DNA of 51,745 nucleotides, from assembly GCA_036391875.1 (NCBI GenBank), contig DASVZA010000035.1, positions 1-51,745 on the forward strand, read 5' to 3'. The notes beneath the pieces were generated by a model, which ran no database searches, was not told the DNA's origin, and saw only the letters and a list, made by a program, of their open reading frames with translations. The translations under genes were made by a program, and so were the position numbers. Source of the DNA: Parasulfuritortus sp036391875. GTDB lineage: Bacteria > Pseudomonadota > Gammaproteobacteria > Burkholderiales > Thiobacillaceae. Positions 15,088 to 22,998 of the stretch are shown piece after piece (position 1 is the first letter of the stretch; every line of letters begins with the position of its first letter).

Positions 15088-15921
15088 ATGGCCGAGCATA
15101 CTTTCAGCATGGAGTTTTTCCCGCCCAAAACCCCGGAAGGGGTTGCCAAGCTGCGCGAAACCCGCCGACAACTGGCCCAATTGAAGCCGAAATTCTTTTC
15201 CGTGACTTTCGGCGCGGGCGGCTCCACCCGCGACCGTACCCTGGAGACCGTGGTGGAGATCCAGGGTGAGGGCCTGGAGGCCGCACCCCACCTGTCCTGC
15301 ATCGGATCGACCCAGGAAAACATCCGTGACGTCCTGAATACCTACAAATCGCATGGCATACGGCATATCGTCGCGCTACGCGGCGACCTGCCTTCCGGCG
15401 TGGCAGACCCCGGCGAATTCCATTACGCCAACGAGCTGGTGGAGTTTATCCGTAAGGAGACCGGCGACTGGTTCGAGATCGAAGTGGCGGCCTATCCCGA
15501 GATGCACCCGCAGGCCCGCAACTATCAGCAGGACTTGCTCAACTTCAAACGCAAGGTCGATGCCGGCGCCAATGCGGCTATTACCCAATATTTTTTCAAT
15601 GCCGATGCCTATTTTCATTTCCGCGACGAATGCCTGGCCCTGGGCATCGACATCCCCATCGTGCCGGGCATCATGCCCATCTCCAACTACGGCCAACTGG
15701 CACGCTTCTCGGCCATGTGCGGCGCCGAGATTCCGCGCTGGCTAGCCAAGAAGCTGGAGAGTTACTACGATGACAGCGCTTCGATCAAGGCCTTCGGTCT
15801 CGACTTCATCACTGAACTGTGCGACCGTTTGCTATCGGATGAAGCACCTGGATTGCATTTCTATACATTGAATCAGGCCGGCCTGACTTCGACGTTGTGG
15901 CAACGCCTGGGGCTTTCCTGA
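15088..15921 (+). CDS. metF: Methylenetetrahydrofolate reductase
   Basis: A 277-residue FAD-dependent enzyme that reduces 5,10-methylene-THF to 5-methyl-THF for methionine synthesis. Visible motifs are FSMEFFPPKTPEG (about 6-18, catalytic Glu), SVTFGAGGSTRDRT (about 44-57), HIVALRGDLP (flavin site), and ITQYFFNADAYFHF. The length is near that of other short bacterial MetF proteins. The ATG at 15088 has AAGAAG upstream. No S-adenosylhomocysteine riboswitch is visible in the 80-nt leader. Confidence 0.96.
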   Translation: MAEHTFSMEFFPPKTPEGVAKLRETRRQLAQLKPKFFSVTFGAGGSTRDRTLETVVEIQGEGLEAAPHLSCIGSTQENIRDVLNTYKSHGIRHIVALRGDLPSGVADPGEFHYANELVEFIRKETGDWFEIEVAAYPEMHPQARNYQQDLLNFKRKVDAGANAAITQYFFNADAYFHFRDECLALGIDIPIVPGIMPISNYGQLARFSAMCGAEIPRWLAKKLESYYDDSASIKAFGLDFITELCDRLLSDEAPGLHFYTLNQAGLTSTLWQRLGLS

Positions 15922-15929
15922 ATCCGGGC

Positions 15930-15954
15930 AAAAAAAACCGGACACGAAGTCCGG
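15930..15954 (-). terminator. Terminator-like hairpin facing the minus strand
   Basis: CCGGAC-ACGAA-GTCCGG at 15938-15954 is preceded on the plus strand by seven to eight A. Read on the minus strand it is a hairpin followed by a T run, the form of an intrinsic terminator, though the gene it follows (metF) is on the plus strand. It may block antisense transcription into metF, or act weakly in both directions. The rest of the 253-bp gap up to 16174 is AT-rich, with a small inverted repeat GCCCTAT/ATAGGGC (16045-16063). Confidence 0.55.
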
Positions 15955-16174
15955 CAAGATGGAGGCATAAATCAACCGTTTTCTTATTAACTCCCTAACC
16001 GCCCCGCTGTTAGGCAAAACGATGATGATGGGAAGCATGATATAGCCCTATATCAAATAGGGCATCTGCTAAAGGTGCTAACAAATTATTACTAAAGATA
16101 TATAACAATGATGGCAGAACGCTTATAAAATGCATTATGCTTCAATAAGTTACGCATCTGACGAGGAACGGGCC

Positions 16175-16819
16175 ATGCGGATTTTACTTGCGGACGATCA
16201 CCCGCTTTTTCGTGAAGGGGTCAAACCGGTCCTGATGAAACTGGCACCCAAAGTCGAAATACTCGAAGCCAAGGATTATCCCGCCGCGTTCGAGATCGCC
16301 AGGCAGCAGGACGAAATCGACTTGGCCTTATTGGATTTGTACATGCCGGGCATGACCGGCATCGACGGCGTGGGCAAATTCCGGGTTTCATTTCCGCACA
16401 TTCCCGTCGTGGTCCTTTCCGCAGCCGAGGAGCACGACCATATCCAACGCCTGCTGGCCAACGGGGCCCTCGGCTTCATCAGCAAGGCATCGCCCAGCGA
16501 GGTCATCATCGGCGCCCTGAACCTGGTGTTGGCCGGCGGGGTCTATGTCCCGCCCTCGCTGTTGAGCCGGATCTCGGACACTGAAAGCAGTGTGATCGAA
16601 CTGGACAACGGTAGCCAGGAAACCCTGACAAAACGGCAAGTCGACGTACTACGGGAACTGGCCAAGGGCCAAAGCAACAAACAGATCGCCCGCAGCCTGA
16701 ACGTCACGGAAGGCACGGTAAAGATCCACTTGGCCTCGATCTTCCGCATCCTGAACGTGACTAGCCGAACCGAGGCACTGCTATTGGCCCAGAAGATGGG
16801 CCTGGGACAACCGAATTGA
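16175..16819 (+). CDS. LuxR/NarL-family response regulator
   Basis: A 214-residue two-component regulator. The receiver domain (1-120) has the acidic pair D7/D8 (LLADDHP), phospho-acceptor Asp54 (LALLDLYMPGM), switch Ser (VVLSAAEE) and Lys (FISKASP). The C-terminal LuxR helix-turn-helix (about 150-210) reads LTKRQVDVLRELAKGQSNKQIARSLNVTEGTVKIHL. The ATG at 16175 is preferred to the upstream ATG at 16130 because the receiver fold begins at MRILLADD and GAGG lies just before. It precedes the hybrid kinase gene by 105 nt in the same direction; they may form a pair. Target genes are unknown. Confidence 0.92.
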   Translation: MRILLADDHPLFREGVKPVLMKLAPKVEILEAKDYPAAFEIARQQDEIDLALLDLYMPGMTGIDGVGKFRVSFPHIPVVVLSAAEEHDHIQRLLANGALGFISKASPSEVIIGALNLVLAGGVYVPPSLLSRISDTESSVIELDNGSQETLTKRQVDVLRELAKGQSNKQIARSLNVTEGTVKIHLASIFRILNVTSRTEALLLAQKMGLGQPN

Positions 16820-16924
16820 GTTGTAGCCGACGCGGATGAACCAAGCCGCCCAGGCCCGTGTCCGCTTGCGGCCTACGCACCGCCACTCGGATCGATCGGC
16901 ACTTACCATACCGCCGTCGCTTCT

Positions 16925-18913
16925 GTGGAAGAACTGAACCCGGGGGAAACCCGCAAAACCCTGCTGCATGATCTGCGCATCCAGATCATGGCGGTCGCAC
17001 TGATCCCGCTCATGATCGCGATCAGCCTGCTGGCCACCTACTTCGCCCATCGCGAGATCCAGGCCGGATGGGATGCATTGGAAGCACGCGGCAACGAGGT
17101 TGCCCAACGGCTTTCCGAAACGGCGGCATTCGACCTGTTCGCCGGCAACGACGAATATCTCCGGCGCCTGCTGGATTATGAACGCGTCGCGCAGGATTGC
17201 GTCACCATCGGCATATCGGACCAGACCCACCGCTGGCGTCTGGTCAGCGGCCAGACCGACATCCTGCCCCCGCCTGCCCCCCTCACCAAACCGATGTCGT
17301 GGAAATCGGGCAAGCTGGTTTTCTTCATCTATCCGATCAGCCTGCAGAGCCTGGCCGAGAAGGACCCCTACCTCGAAGGCAATACGCAGCCCGGCAGGGT
17401 CATGATCGGCACCGTAGCCGTCGTACTGAAGACCGAACCGATTGAAAAGGCCAGGCTGCAAATCCTGCTCGCCTCCCTCGGTTTTACCGGAATCCTGCTG
17501 CTGGCGGCCGGTGTGCTGGCATGGCGCCTCAGCCGCGAGCTGACCAGGCCCCTGCATGCCGTCATCGCAGCGGTACGAGGTGTGGCGAGAGGCGATCTCA
17601 GCCTGCGCGTGAAGGAAACTTCGAAAGGCGAATTGGGCGAGCTCGAGCAAGGCATCAACCATATGGCCGGCGCCATGGCCCGCCACTCCCAGGAACTCGA
17701 GCAACGGGTGGAGGAGGCCACGCACGAACTACGGGCCCAGAAGCTGGCGGCCGAAGCTGCCGTCATGGCGCGCTCAAAATTCCTTGCGGCGGCCAGCCAC
17801 GACCTCAGGCAGCCCATGCACGCCATGATCCTGTTGGTCGAAGCACTGAAGGAAAAACTTCGCACCACGGGGGGCGACCCCCTGCGCCTGACCGAGCACA
17901 TCGAAACCTCGGCGCACTCAATGGAATCCCTGCTCAACATCCTGCTGGATATCTCCAAGCTCGATGCGGGGGTCGTGGTGGCGCGGCCGGAATGCTTTGC
18001 CGTCGGGAAGATCTTCGAGCGGCTGATGCAGCAATATGGGCCTCTGGCCTCTGACAAAGGCGTGCATTTGCATGTGCACGCGACGTCCGTCACCGTATTC
18101 AGCGATCCGATACTCCTGGAACGCATCCTGAGCAACTTGCTGGCCAATGCCATCCGCTACACCGACCATGGCCGGATCATTCTGGGCCTGCGCCGGGTAC
18201 AGAAGGATTGGGTACGGATCGAGGTATGGGACAGCGGCAAAGGCATCCCGGACGCCTTTCAGGAGAAAATATTCGAGGAATATTTCCAGTTGGAAAATCC
18301 GGAGCGCGACCGTGACAAGGGCCTGGGCCTGGGCCTGGCCATCGTCCAGAGGCTGGCCAGACTGCTCGGCAGTCCGGTAGACGTCTACTCATCGTTGGGC
18401 AAGGGTTCCTGCTTCAGCATCCGCATGGTGCGCTGCGAACTTCCCGCCTATGCCGAAGAGGCCGCGCATGCTGAGGACGAGGGCGTATCCGCCCACTCAG
18501 GCAGGCCCCCGCTGGTCGCGCTCATCGATGACGACGAAACCATCCTGGAAGCCATGATGGCCGTATTCGACCAATGGGGCATCGATCTCGCGGTAGGTGT
18601 CGATGCGCACCAGGTCAAGCAGGATCTGGAAGAACTGGGTCGGGTTCCCGATGCCATCCTGACCGATTACCGCCTACGTAACGGGCGGACCGGCATCGAG
18701 GCGATCGCCGAATTGCGCAATACTTTCGGGCCGGATATTCCGGCCGCATTGATCACCGGCGATACCGCCCCCACCACCATCCAGGCCATCGCCACCTCCG
18801 GCCTGCCGGTACTGCACAAACCGCTGAAGCCGGCGAAATTACGGGCCTACCTGCACCACATGCTGGCCAACCGCCAGGAATTCGGCCAGGCAGAACACGA
18901 CCTGGATGGTTGA
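16925..18913 (+). CDS. Hybrid sensor histidine kinase
   Basis: A 662-residue membrane kinase. Order: TM1 (about 20-42), a 140-residue periplasmic sensor with no recognised domain, TM2 (about 180-202), HAMP (about 203-258), coiled coil, HisKA with phospho-His292 (AAASHDLRQPMHA), HATPase with DSGKGIP and GLGLGLAIVQRL, and a C-terminal receiver with DDDE and Asp581 (AILTDYRL). The start is GTG at 16925; no ATG exists between the regulator stop and that codon in this frame. The signal is unknown. The terminal receiver may compete with, or relay to, the LuxR-type regulator upstream. Confidence 0.9.
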   Translation: MEELNPGETRKTLLHDLRIQIMAVALIPLMIAISLLATYFAHREIQAGWDALEARGNEVAQRLSETAAFDLFAGNDEYLRRLLDYERVAQDCVTIGISDQTHRWRLVSGQTDILPPPAPLTKPMSWKSGKLVFFIYPISLQSLAEKDPYLEGNTQPGRVMIGTVAVVLKTEPIEKARLQILLASLGFTGILLLAAGVLAWRLSRELTRPLHAVIAAVRGVARGDLSLRVKETSKGELGELEQGINHMAGAMARHSQELEQRVEEATHELRAQKLAAEAAVMARSKFLAAASHDLRQPMHAMILLVEALKEKLRTTGGDPLRLTEHIETSAHSMESLLNILLDISKLDAGVVVARPECFAVGKIFERLMQQYGPLASDKGVHLHVHATSVTVFSDPILLERILSNLLANAIRYTDHGRIILGLRRVQKDWVRIEVWDSGKGIPDAFQEKIFEEYFQLENPERDRDKGLGLGLAIVQRLARLLGSPVDVYSSLGKGSCFSIRMVRCELPAYAEEAAHAEDEGVSAHSGRPPLVALIDDDETILEAMMAVFDQWGIDLAVGVDAHQVKQDLEELGRVPDAILTDYRLRNGRTGIEAIAELRNTFGPDIPAALITGDTAPTTIQAIATSGLPVLHKPLKPAKLRAYLHHMLANRQEFGQAEHDLDG

Positions 18914-18935
18914 TATAGCGGGGCAATTCGGCAGA

Positions 18936-18980
18936 TGGTGGCCAGGGTCGGAATCAAACCGGCGACATGCGGATTTCAAT
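18936..18980 (-). repeat. Degenerate tRNA-Phe 3' fragment (att-like repeat)
   Basis: About 45 bases starting TGGTGGCCAGGGTCGGAATC repeat the 3' end of the intact tRNA-Phe at 20159-20234 (TGGTGGCCAGGGGCGGAATC and onward), with scattered substitutions and one deletion. Same orientation and a 1.2-kb distance are what site-specific integration into a tRNA 3' end leaves behind. The divergence indicates an old event. Confidence 0.75.
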
Positions 18981-18989
18981 TGCCCTACT

Positions 18990-19136
18990 GAGGAGTTGGT
19001 CTCGCAACGGGAACGCTTACATCTTTCCCGACCAATGTGGGCCCGTTACTTGCGGACAAATCCCCGAATCTTGGAAAACTGGGAACATGGCCGCGTCACC
19101 TCCCCGTCCCTATTCTCCATTCAATTAGTGACTTAG
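18990..19136 (+). pseudogene. Remnant of an XRE-type helix-turn-helix antitoxin gene
   Basis: A reading frame continuing from the tRNA fragment gives ELVSQRERLHLSRPMWARYL, then RTNPRILENWEHGR. This closely resembles the HTH core of antitoxin-type regulators (pattern SQ-x-FARYLRTN-x-x-TLENWEQGR). The upstream part of the gene is missing, and the frame decays after the HTH where family members continue with KPNAQA. No toxin gene is visible beside it. Confidence 0.6.
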
Positions 19137-19606
19137 TCCCCGTTCACTCCAGGCGTCGCCACATTGGCGTAAGTCCGTACGGTTATATTGAGCCTCATGC
19201 CTGATGGAGGGAACGGCGCAGCCCGTTTAACCGCTTCGAGTTCCACCTCTCCAAGGAAATCCGAGAAGCAACCGGCAAGTTCGGCATGCTGCAATTTCCC
19301 AACTGGATCGATGGTGAGAACCGCCGAGCAGCCACCAGTCGGCAAGGGCACTGGATGGCCCACTTCCTTCATCTTCTGGCGTTCTTTTTCCACCCTGACT
19401 GCCCTGACGTAATGGGCTACGATTTCATTTACCTGGCGTGAATATGCGGCTGCGTTCTGGTTGTGTTGAAGGACCAATGCATTGACCATAGGTTGCTGCG
19501 GTGCAGGATTTAGTGCGGGGGCTGGGTTATTGATGACCGTAGCACAGCCGGTCAAGACCAGCGGCGCCAGCAGTCCCACTTTCGATTCATTTAACCGACG
19601 CGGCAT
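19133..19606 (-). CDS. Putative lipoprotein with TonB/TolA-like C-terminal domain
   Basis: A 157-residue protein. A lipoprotein signal with lipobox LTGC (about residues 18-21; APLVLTGCATVINNP) suggests outer-membrane anchoring, followed by a Pro/Ala-rich stretch and a helix. The C-terminal part (GCSAVLTIDPVGKLQHAELAG, then VELEAVKRAAPFPP) resembles TonB/TolA C-terminal domains, which have a conserved ALxxASPLP-like turn. The start at 19606 is chosen to fit the signal peptide; SD-like GGGAG lies upstream. It lies within the fossil integrative element and may be cargo. Function is not established. Confidence 0.65.
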   Translation of the reverse strand: MPRRLNESKVGLLAPLVLTGCATVINNPAPALNPAPQQPMVNALVLQHNQNAAAYSRQVNEIVAHYVRAVRVEKERQKMKEVGHPVPLPTGGCSAVLTIDPVGKLQHAELAGCFSDFLGEVELEAVKRAAPFPPSGMRLNITVRTYANVATPGVNGD

Positions 19607-19764
19607 TCCTGAGTTCTCCCAAAAAATTGTAGTAACGGTCAACGGGCTTGTTTGCACCAGGGGAAGATCGGCTACGACTCCCCAAGTGAACCATTTAGCT
19701 GCTATGGATACTCATATCCAACCAAAGTTCAGCCATTCTGCGCGAAAAATAGTGGATCGATAGC

Positions 19765-20145
19765 ATTCCGAAAGTCCGCATGTTGCCGGGCGACGTTGGG
19801 CGGGATCGGTAGCTGAACTGGGAAGAGGCAGACCGGCTTATTCAGTGCTGCCCCGAACCCCTGGCAGCAATCGTCCGTTATGCCTTGGCGGCGGGTGCCT
19901 CGCTCGGGAGATTTTGGACTTGGAATGGTCTCGGGTGGGCCGGCAACGCAAGAGCGCCTGGATCAATGTCACCAAGAATGGAACACCGCGAGGCGTTCCG
20001 CTGAACGTGATGCAGTCGCCGTGTTCCGGGAGCAGATTGGCAAGCATCCTCGGTACTGCTTTACCAAGGTGAGCCGATCAAGCGTAACGTAGCAAACCAT
20101 GCTTGGTCCACAGCGGTGGAGAAGGCAGGACTAGCAGAACGCTAG
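19765..20145 (+). pseudogene. Tyrosine recombinase (integrase) pseudogene
   Basis: Pieces of one integrase are spread over three frames: VRMLPGDVGRDR, stop, LNWEEADRLIQCCPEPLAAI, then a shift to GEILDLEWSRVGRQRKSAWI and TKNGTPRGVPLN, then AVFREQIGKHPRYCFT, then GEPIKRNVANHAWSTAVEKAGL. An in-frame TAG and at least three frameshifts are present, and the C-terminal HxLRH...Y catalytic region is missing. It points at and ends 14 bp from the tRNA-Phe 3' end, the usual position for an integrase of a tRNA-targeted element. Confidence 0.85.
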
Positions 20146-20158
20146 TTGCAAAAATCCT

Positions 20159-20234
20159 TGGTGGCCAGGGGCGGAATCGAACCGTCGACACGCGGATTTT
20201 CAATCCGCTGCTCTACCAACTGAGCTACCTGGCC
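20159..20234 (-). tRNA. tRNA-Phe (GAA)
   Basis: A 76-nt tRNA with acceptor arm GGCCAGG/CCTGGCC, D-loop AGCTCAGTTGGTAGAGC, anticodon loop TTGAAAA (GAA), T-arm GGTTCGATTCC and an encoded CCA. It is the integration site of the decayed element to its left. About 150 nt follow before the PfkB gene; I see no gene in them. Confidence 0.97.
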
Positions 20235-20388
20235 ATCTGTACAACGCAGCCGGATTGCCCGGCCGAAGAGCCGCGAATTAAAGCCTGAATCGAGCCTCCC
20301 GTCAAGCTGGTGCCGCATTTAGCCACGACAAATGCCGCCGAAACGGGGAAAATCGGCCTGTTTCCCATCAACCGCCACCACCTTTGAC

Positions 20389-21321
20389 ATGCGTACCCTG
20401 ATCTGCGGCTCCATGGCCTACGACACCATCATGGTGTTTCACGACCGGTTCAAGAACCACATCCTGCCCGAGAAGATCCATATCCTGAACGTCGCCTTCC
20501 TGGTGCCGGACATGCGCAGGGAATTCGGCGGCTGTGCCGGAAACATCGCCTACAACCTCAAGCTGTTGGGCGGCGAGCCGGTCATCATGGCCACCGTCGG
20601 TGACGACTACGGTCCGTACGCCGAGCGGCTACGCGGACTGGCCATCGACAGTGGTCATATCCGCCAAGTCGGCGGCAGCTACACCGCCCAGGCCTTCATC
20701 ACCACCGACCTGGACGACAACCAGATCACGGCCTTCCACCCCGGAGCGATGAATTTCTCACACGAAAATAGGGTCGGTGAAACCGCTGGCATCAAGCTCG
20801 GCATCGTCGCCCCTGACGGCCGCCAGGGCATGCTGGACCATGCCGCGCAGTTCCATGAGGCGGGCATTCCGTTCATCTTCGATCCGGGCCAGGGCCTGCC
20901 GATGTTCAGCGGCGCGGAACTGCAGGACTTCATCGGCCTGGCCGACTACGTCGCGCTGAACGATTACGAGGCCCAGTTGCTGCAGGAAAGGACCAGCCAC
21001 TCGCTGGACAGGATCGCAACCGAGGTCAAGGCGCTGATCGTCACCCTGGGCGCCAAGGGCTCGCGCATCTACGCTGACGGCAAGATCCACGACATCCCGC
21101 CGGCCAGGGCCAAGGCGATCATGGACCCGACCGGCTGCGGCGACGCCTACCGGGCCGGCCTGATGTACGGCATGCTGAACGGCTACGACTGGCCCACCGC
21201 CGCCAGGCTGGCGGGGCTGCTCGGCGCAATCAAGATCGCCCACCGCGGCGGCCAGAACCACCACTTCGACTTTGCCCAGGTGGCCGACCTGTTCAAGGCC
21301 GAATACGGTTACGCCCTGTAA
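20389..21321 (+). CDS. PfkB-family carbohydrate/adenosine kinase
   Basis: A 310-residue ribokinase-fold kinase. It begins MRTLICGSMAYDTIMVF; the sugar-binding GG motif is FGGCAGNIAYNLKLLGGEP (about 47-65), and the C-terminal catalytic motif is DPTGCGDAYRAGL (about 245-257) with the anion hole and catalytic Asp. Motifs and length fit bacterial adenosine kinases of this family, but the substrate is not certain. The ATG at 20389 is chosen by homology; there is no good Shine-Dalgarno site before it and a longer frame begins at 20332. Confidence 0.9.
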   Translation: MRTLICGSMAYDTIMVFHDRFKNHILPEKIHILNVAFLVPDMRREFGGCAGNIAYNLKLLGGEPVIMATVGDDYGPYAERLRGLAIDSGHIRQVGGSYTAQAFITTDLDDNQITAFHPGAMNFSHENRVGETAGIKLGIVAPDGRQGMLDHAAQFHEAGIPFIFDPGQGLPMFSGAELQDFIGLADYVALNDYEAQLLQERTSHSLDRIATEVKALIVTLGAKGSRIYADGKIHDIPPARAKAIMDPTGCGDAYRAGLMYGMLNGYDWPTAARLAGLLGAIKIAHRGGQNHHFDFAQVADLFKAEYGYAL

Positions 21322-21387
21322 TCCGGAAACGTTGCCGACGCGTTACGGTCATCGTACTGTCATGCACGATCTATAGGCTTCGCCGCC

Positions 21388-22176
21388 ATGAGCAGACTCC
21401 GCGCCGGCCTTCGTTTCCTGTCCCTCCTGGCCCATATCCTCAACGGAATGCTGACGGTCCTGCTCCTGTTCCCGTTCCTGGACGCCGTGGAACGGGAAAA
21501 ACGGCTGACGCGCTGGGCCAACCGCCTGCTGCAGATCGTCGGCGTGAAGCTGACGGTCCGGGGCCGGCCGCCGGTGGTGCGCGGCGGCGGCGCCCTCATC
21601 GTCGCCAACCATGTCTCCTGGCTCGACATCTACCTGATCCACAGCCTGCTGCCGGCGCGCTTCATTTCCAAGGCGGAAGTGCGCGACTGGCCGGTCATCG
21701 GCTGGCTGGCCGACAAGGCGGGCCGCACCTTGTTCCTGGAACGCACCCGCAAGGCCGACACCAAGCGGATGAACCATGACATGGCCGACCACCTGCGGGC
21801 CGGCGAATGCCTCGCCCTGTTCCCCGAGGGTACCACCACCGACGGTGCGGAACTGCTGCCGTTCTATGCCAGCTTGTTCCAGCCGGCGGTGGAGGCCGAA
21901 GCGATGGTCTGGCCGACCCTGATCCGCTATCTGGACGTGAATGGCGAACGCAGTGAAGAGGCGGCCTACTACGGCGAGATCAGCATGCTCGAATCGCTGT
22001 TCCGCATCGTCCGCCAACCGGCGATCCACGCCGAAATCACCTTCCTGCCGCCCATCGCCAGCCGCGGTCTGCGCCGCCGTGAACTGGCGGCCCAAACCGA
22101 GCAGCTTATCCGTGAATCTTTGGCTGCCGCCGAGCGTGGCAGCCCACCTGGATCAGCCGACCGTCTTCTAGCCTGA
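21388..22176 (+). CDS. Lysophospholipid (1-acylglycerol-3-phosphate) acyltransferase
   Basis: A 262-residue PlsC-family membrane enzyme that acylates lysophosphatidic acid or related lipids. One or two N-terminal hydrophobic segments are followed by the catalytic NHVSWLD (HX4D, about residues 73-79), the FISKAEVRDWPVIG block and FPEGTTTDG (about 148-156). It lies 66 nt after the PfkB gene. Its last 71 bases overlap apaH on the opposite strand, an unusually long convergent overlap. Several PlsC paralogues are usual per genome, so the exact acceptor is uncertain. Confidence 0.92.
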   Translation: MSRLRAGLRFLSLLAHILNGMLTVLLLFPFLDAVEREKRLTRWANRLLQIVGVKLTVRGRPPVVRGGGALIVANHVSWLDIYLIHSLLPARFISKAEVRDWPVIGWLADKAGRTLFLERTRKADTKRMNHDMADHLRAGECLALFPEGTTTDGAELLPFYASLFQPAVEAEAMVWPTLIRYLDVNGERSEEAAYYGEISMLESLFRIVRQPAIHAEITFLPPIASRGLRRRELAAQTEQLIRESLAAAERGSPPGSADRLLA

Positions 22177-22942
22177 AGGCGCTAAGCTGGCCGCCCCACA
22201 GACAGCCGGTGTCCAATCCCACCACGTCCGCGCGCCGGAACAGGCCCAGGGTCGACCAGTGGCCGAAGAACACCTGGACGTCCAGGTTCTGCCGATCGGG
22301 GAAGTCGAACCAGGGGATCAATTCTGCCGGCGCATCGGCCAGGGCGCCCTTGTGCAGAAACTCCATGTTGCCGTCCTCATGCAGAAAGCGGAGCCGGGTC
22401 ATGGCATTGGCGACCAGGCGCAGCCGGTCCTGGCCGGCCAGTGACGCATCCCAGCGGCGCGGCTCGTTGCCGTACATCTGCGCCAGAAATTTGCGCCAGT
22501 CCGGTCCGCGCAATGCGGCCTCCAGTTCCCACGCCAATGCCTCCGCCAGATCCGGCGTCCAGTCCGGCAGCAGGCCGGCGTGCACCATCAACCATTTCCC
22601 CTCGCGGTGCAGCATGGGCCGCCAACGCAGCCATTCCAGCACCTCGGCGCGATCGGGCGCGTCGAGGATCTCGTCCAGGGTGTCGTTGCGATGGGGCGGC
22701 ACGAAGCCCTCGGCCACCGCCAGCAGATGCAGGTCGTGGTTGCCCAGGATGGCGACCACCTGGTCGTCGTGGGCCATGCACCAGCGCAGCATGCCGATCG
22801 AGTTCTCACCCCGGTTGACCAGGTCGCCGGCCAGCCAGAGCCGGTCGCAGGCCGGATTGAAGGCGATCGCCACCAGCAGTTCCTGGAAGGCCTCGAAGCA
22901 GCCCTGCACATCGCCGATTACATAGGTCGCCACGGTGGTCAT
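22106..22942 (-). CDS. apaH: Symmetrical bis(5'-nucleosyl)-tetraphosphatase
   Basis: A 278-residue metallophosphoesterase that splits Ap4A into two ADP and can remove Np4 caps from RNA. Metal-binding motifs are GDVQGC (about 9-14), GDLVNRG (about 38-44), GNHD (about 65-68) and a late FFGHWST. The ATG at 22942 (MTTVATYVIGD) fits the family start; ATG at 22945 directly before it is an alternative. It is divergent from rep with only 46 nt between starts. Confidence 0.94.
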   Translation of the reverse strand: MTTVATYVIGDVQGCFEAFQELLVAIAFNPACDRLWLAGDLVNRGENSIGMLRWCMAHDDQVVAILGNHDLHLLAVAEGFVPPHRNDTLDEILDAPDRAEVLEWLRWRPMLHREGKWLMVHAGLLPDWTPDLAEALAWELEAALRGPDWRKFLAQMYGNEPRRWDASLAGQDRLRLVANAMTRLRFLHEDGNMEFLHKGALADAPAELIPWFDFPDRQNLDVQVFFGHWSTLGLFRRADVVGLDTGCLWGGQLSAFRLEDGRLIQVGCHARRQPKIHG

Positions 22943-22968
22943 CATCCCGAATGGTAAAATCGGCCACG

Positions 22969-22998
22969 ATTTTACCGGGCCACGCCCCATGCTGTCAG
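22969..22998 (-). promoter_or_regulatory. Predicted apaH promoter with a palindromic -10 region
   Basis: On the minus strand CTGACA (22993-22998) and TAAAAT (22969-22974) are 18 bp apart, placing the start near 22962. The -10 lies in a 9-bp inverted repeat GGTAAAATC/GATTTTACC (22953-22976), so the same box also faces rep; no good -35 is seen for rep. Confidence 0.45.
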
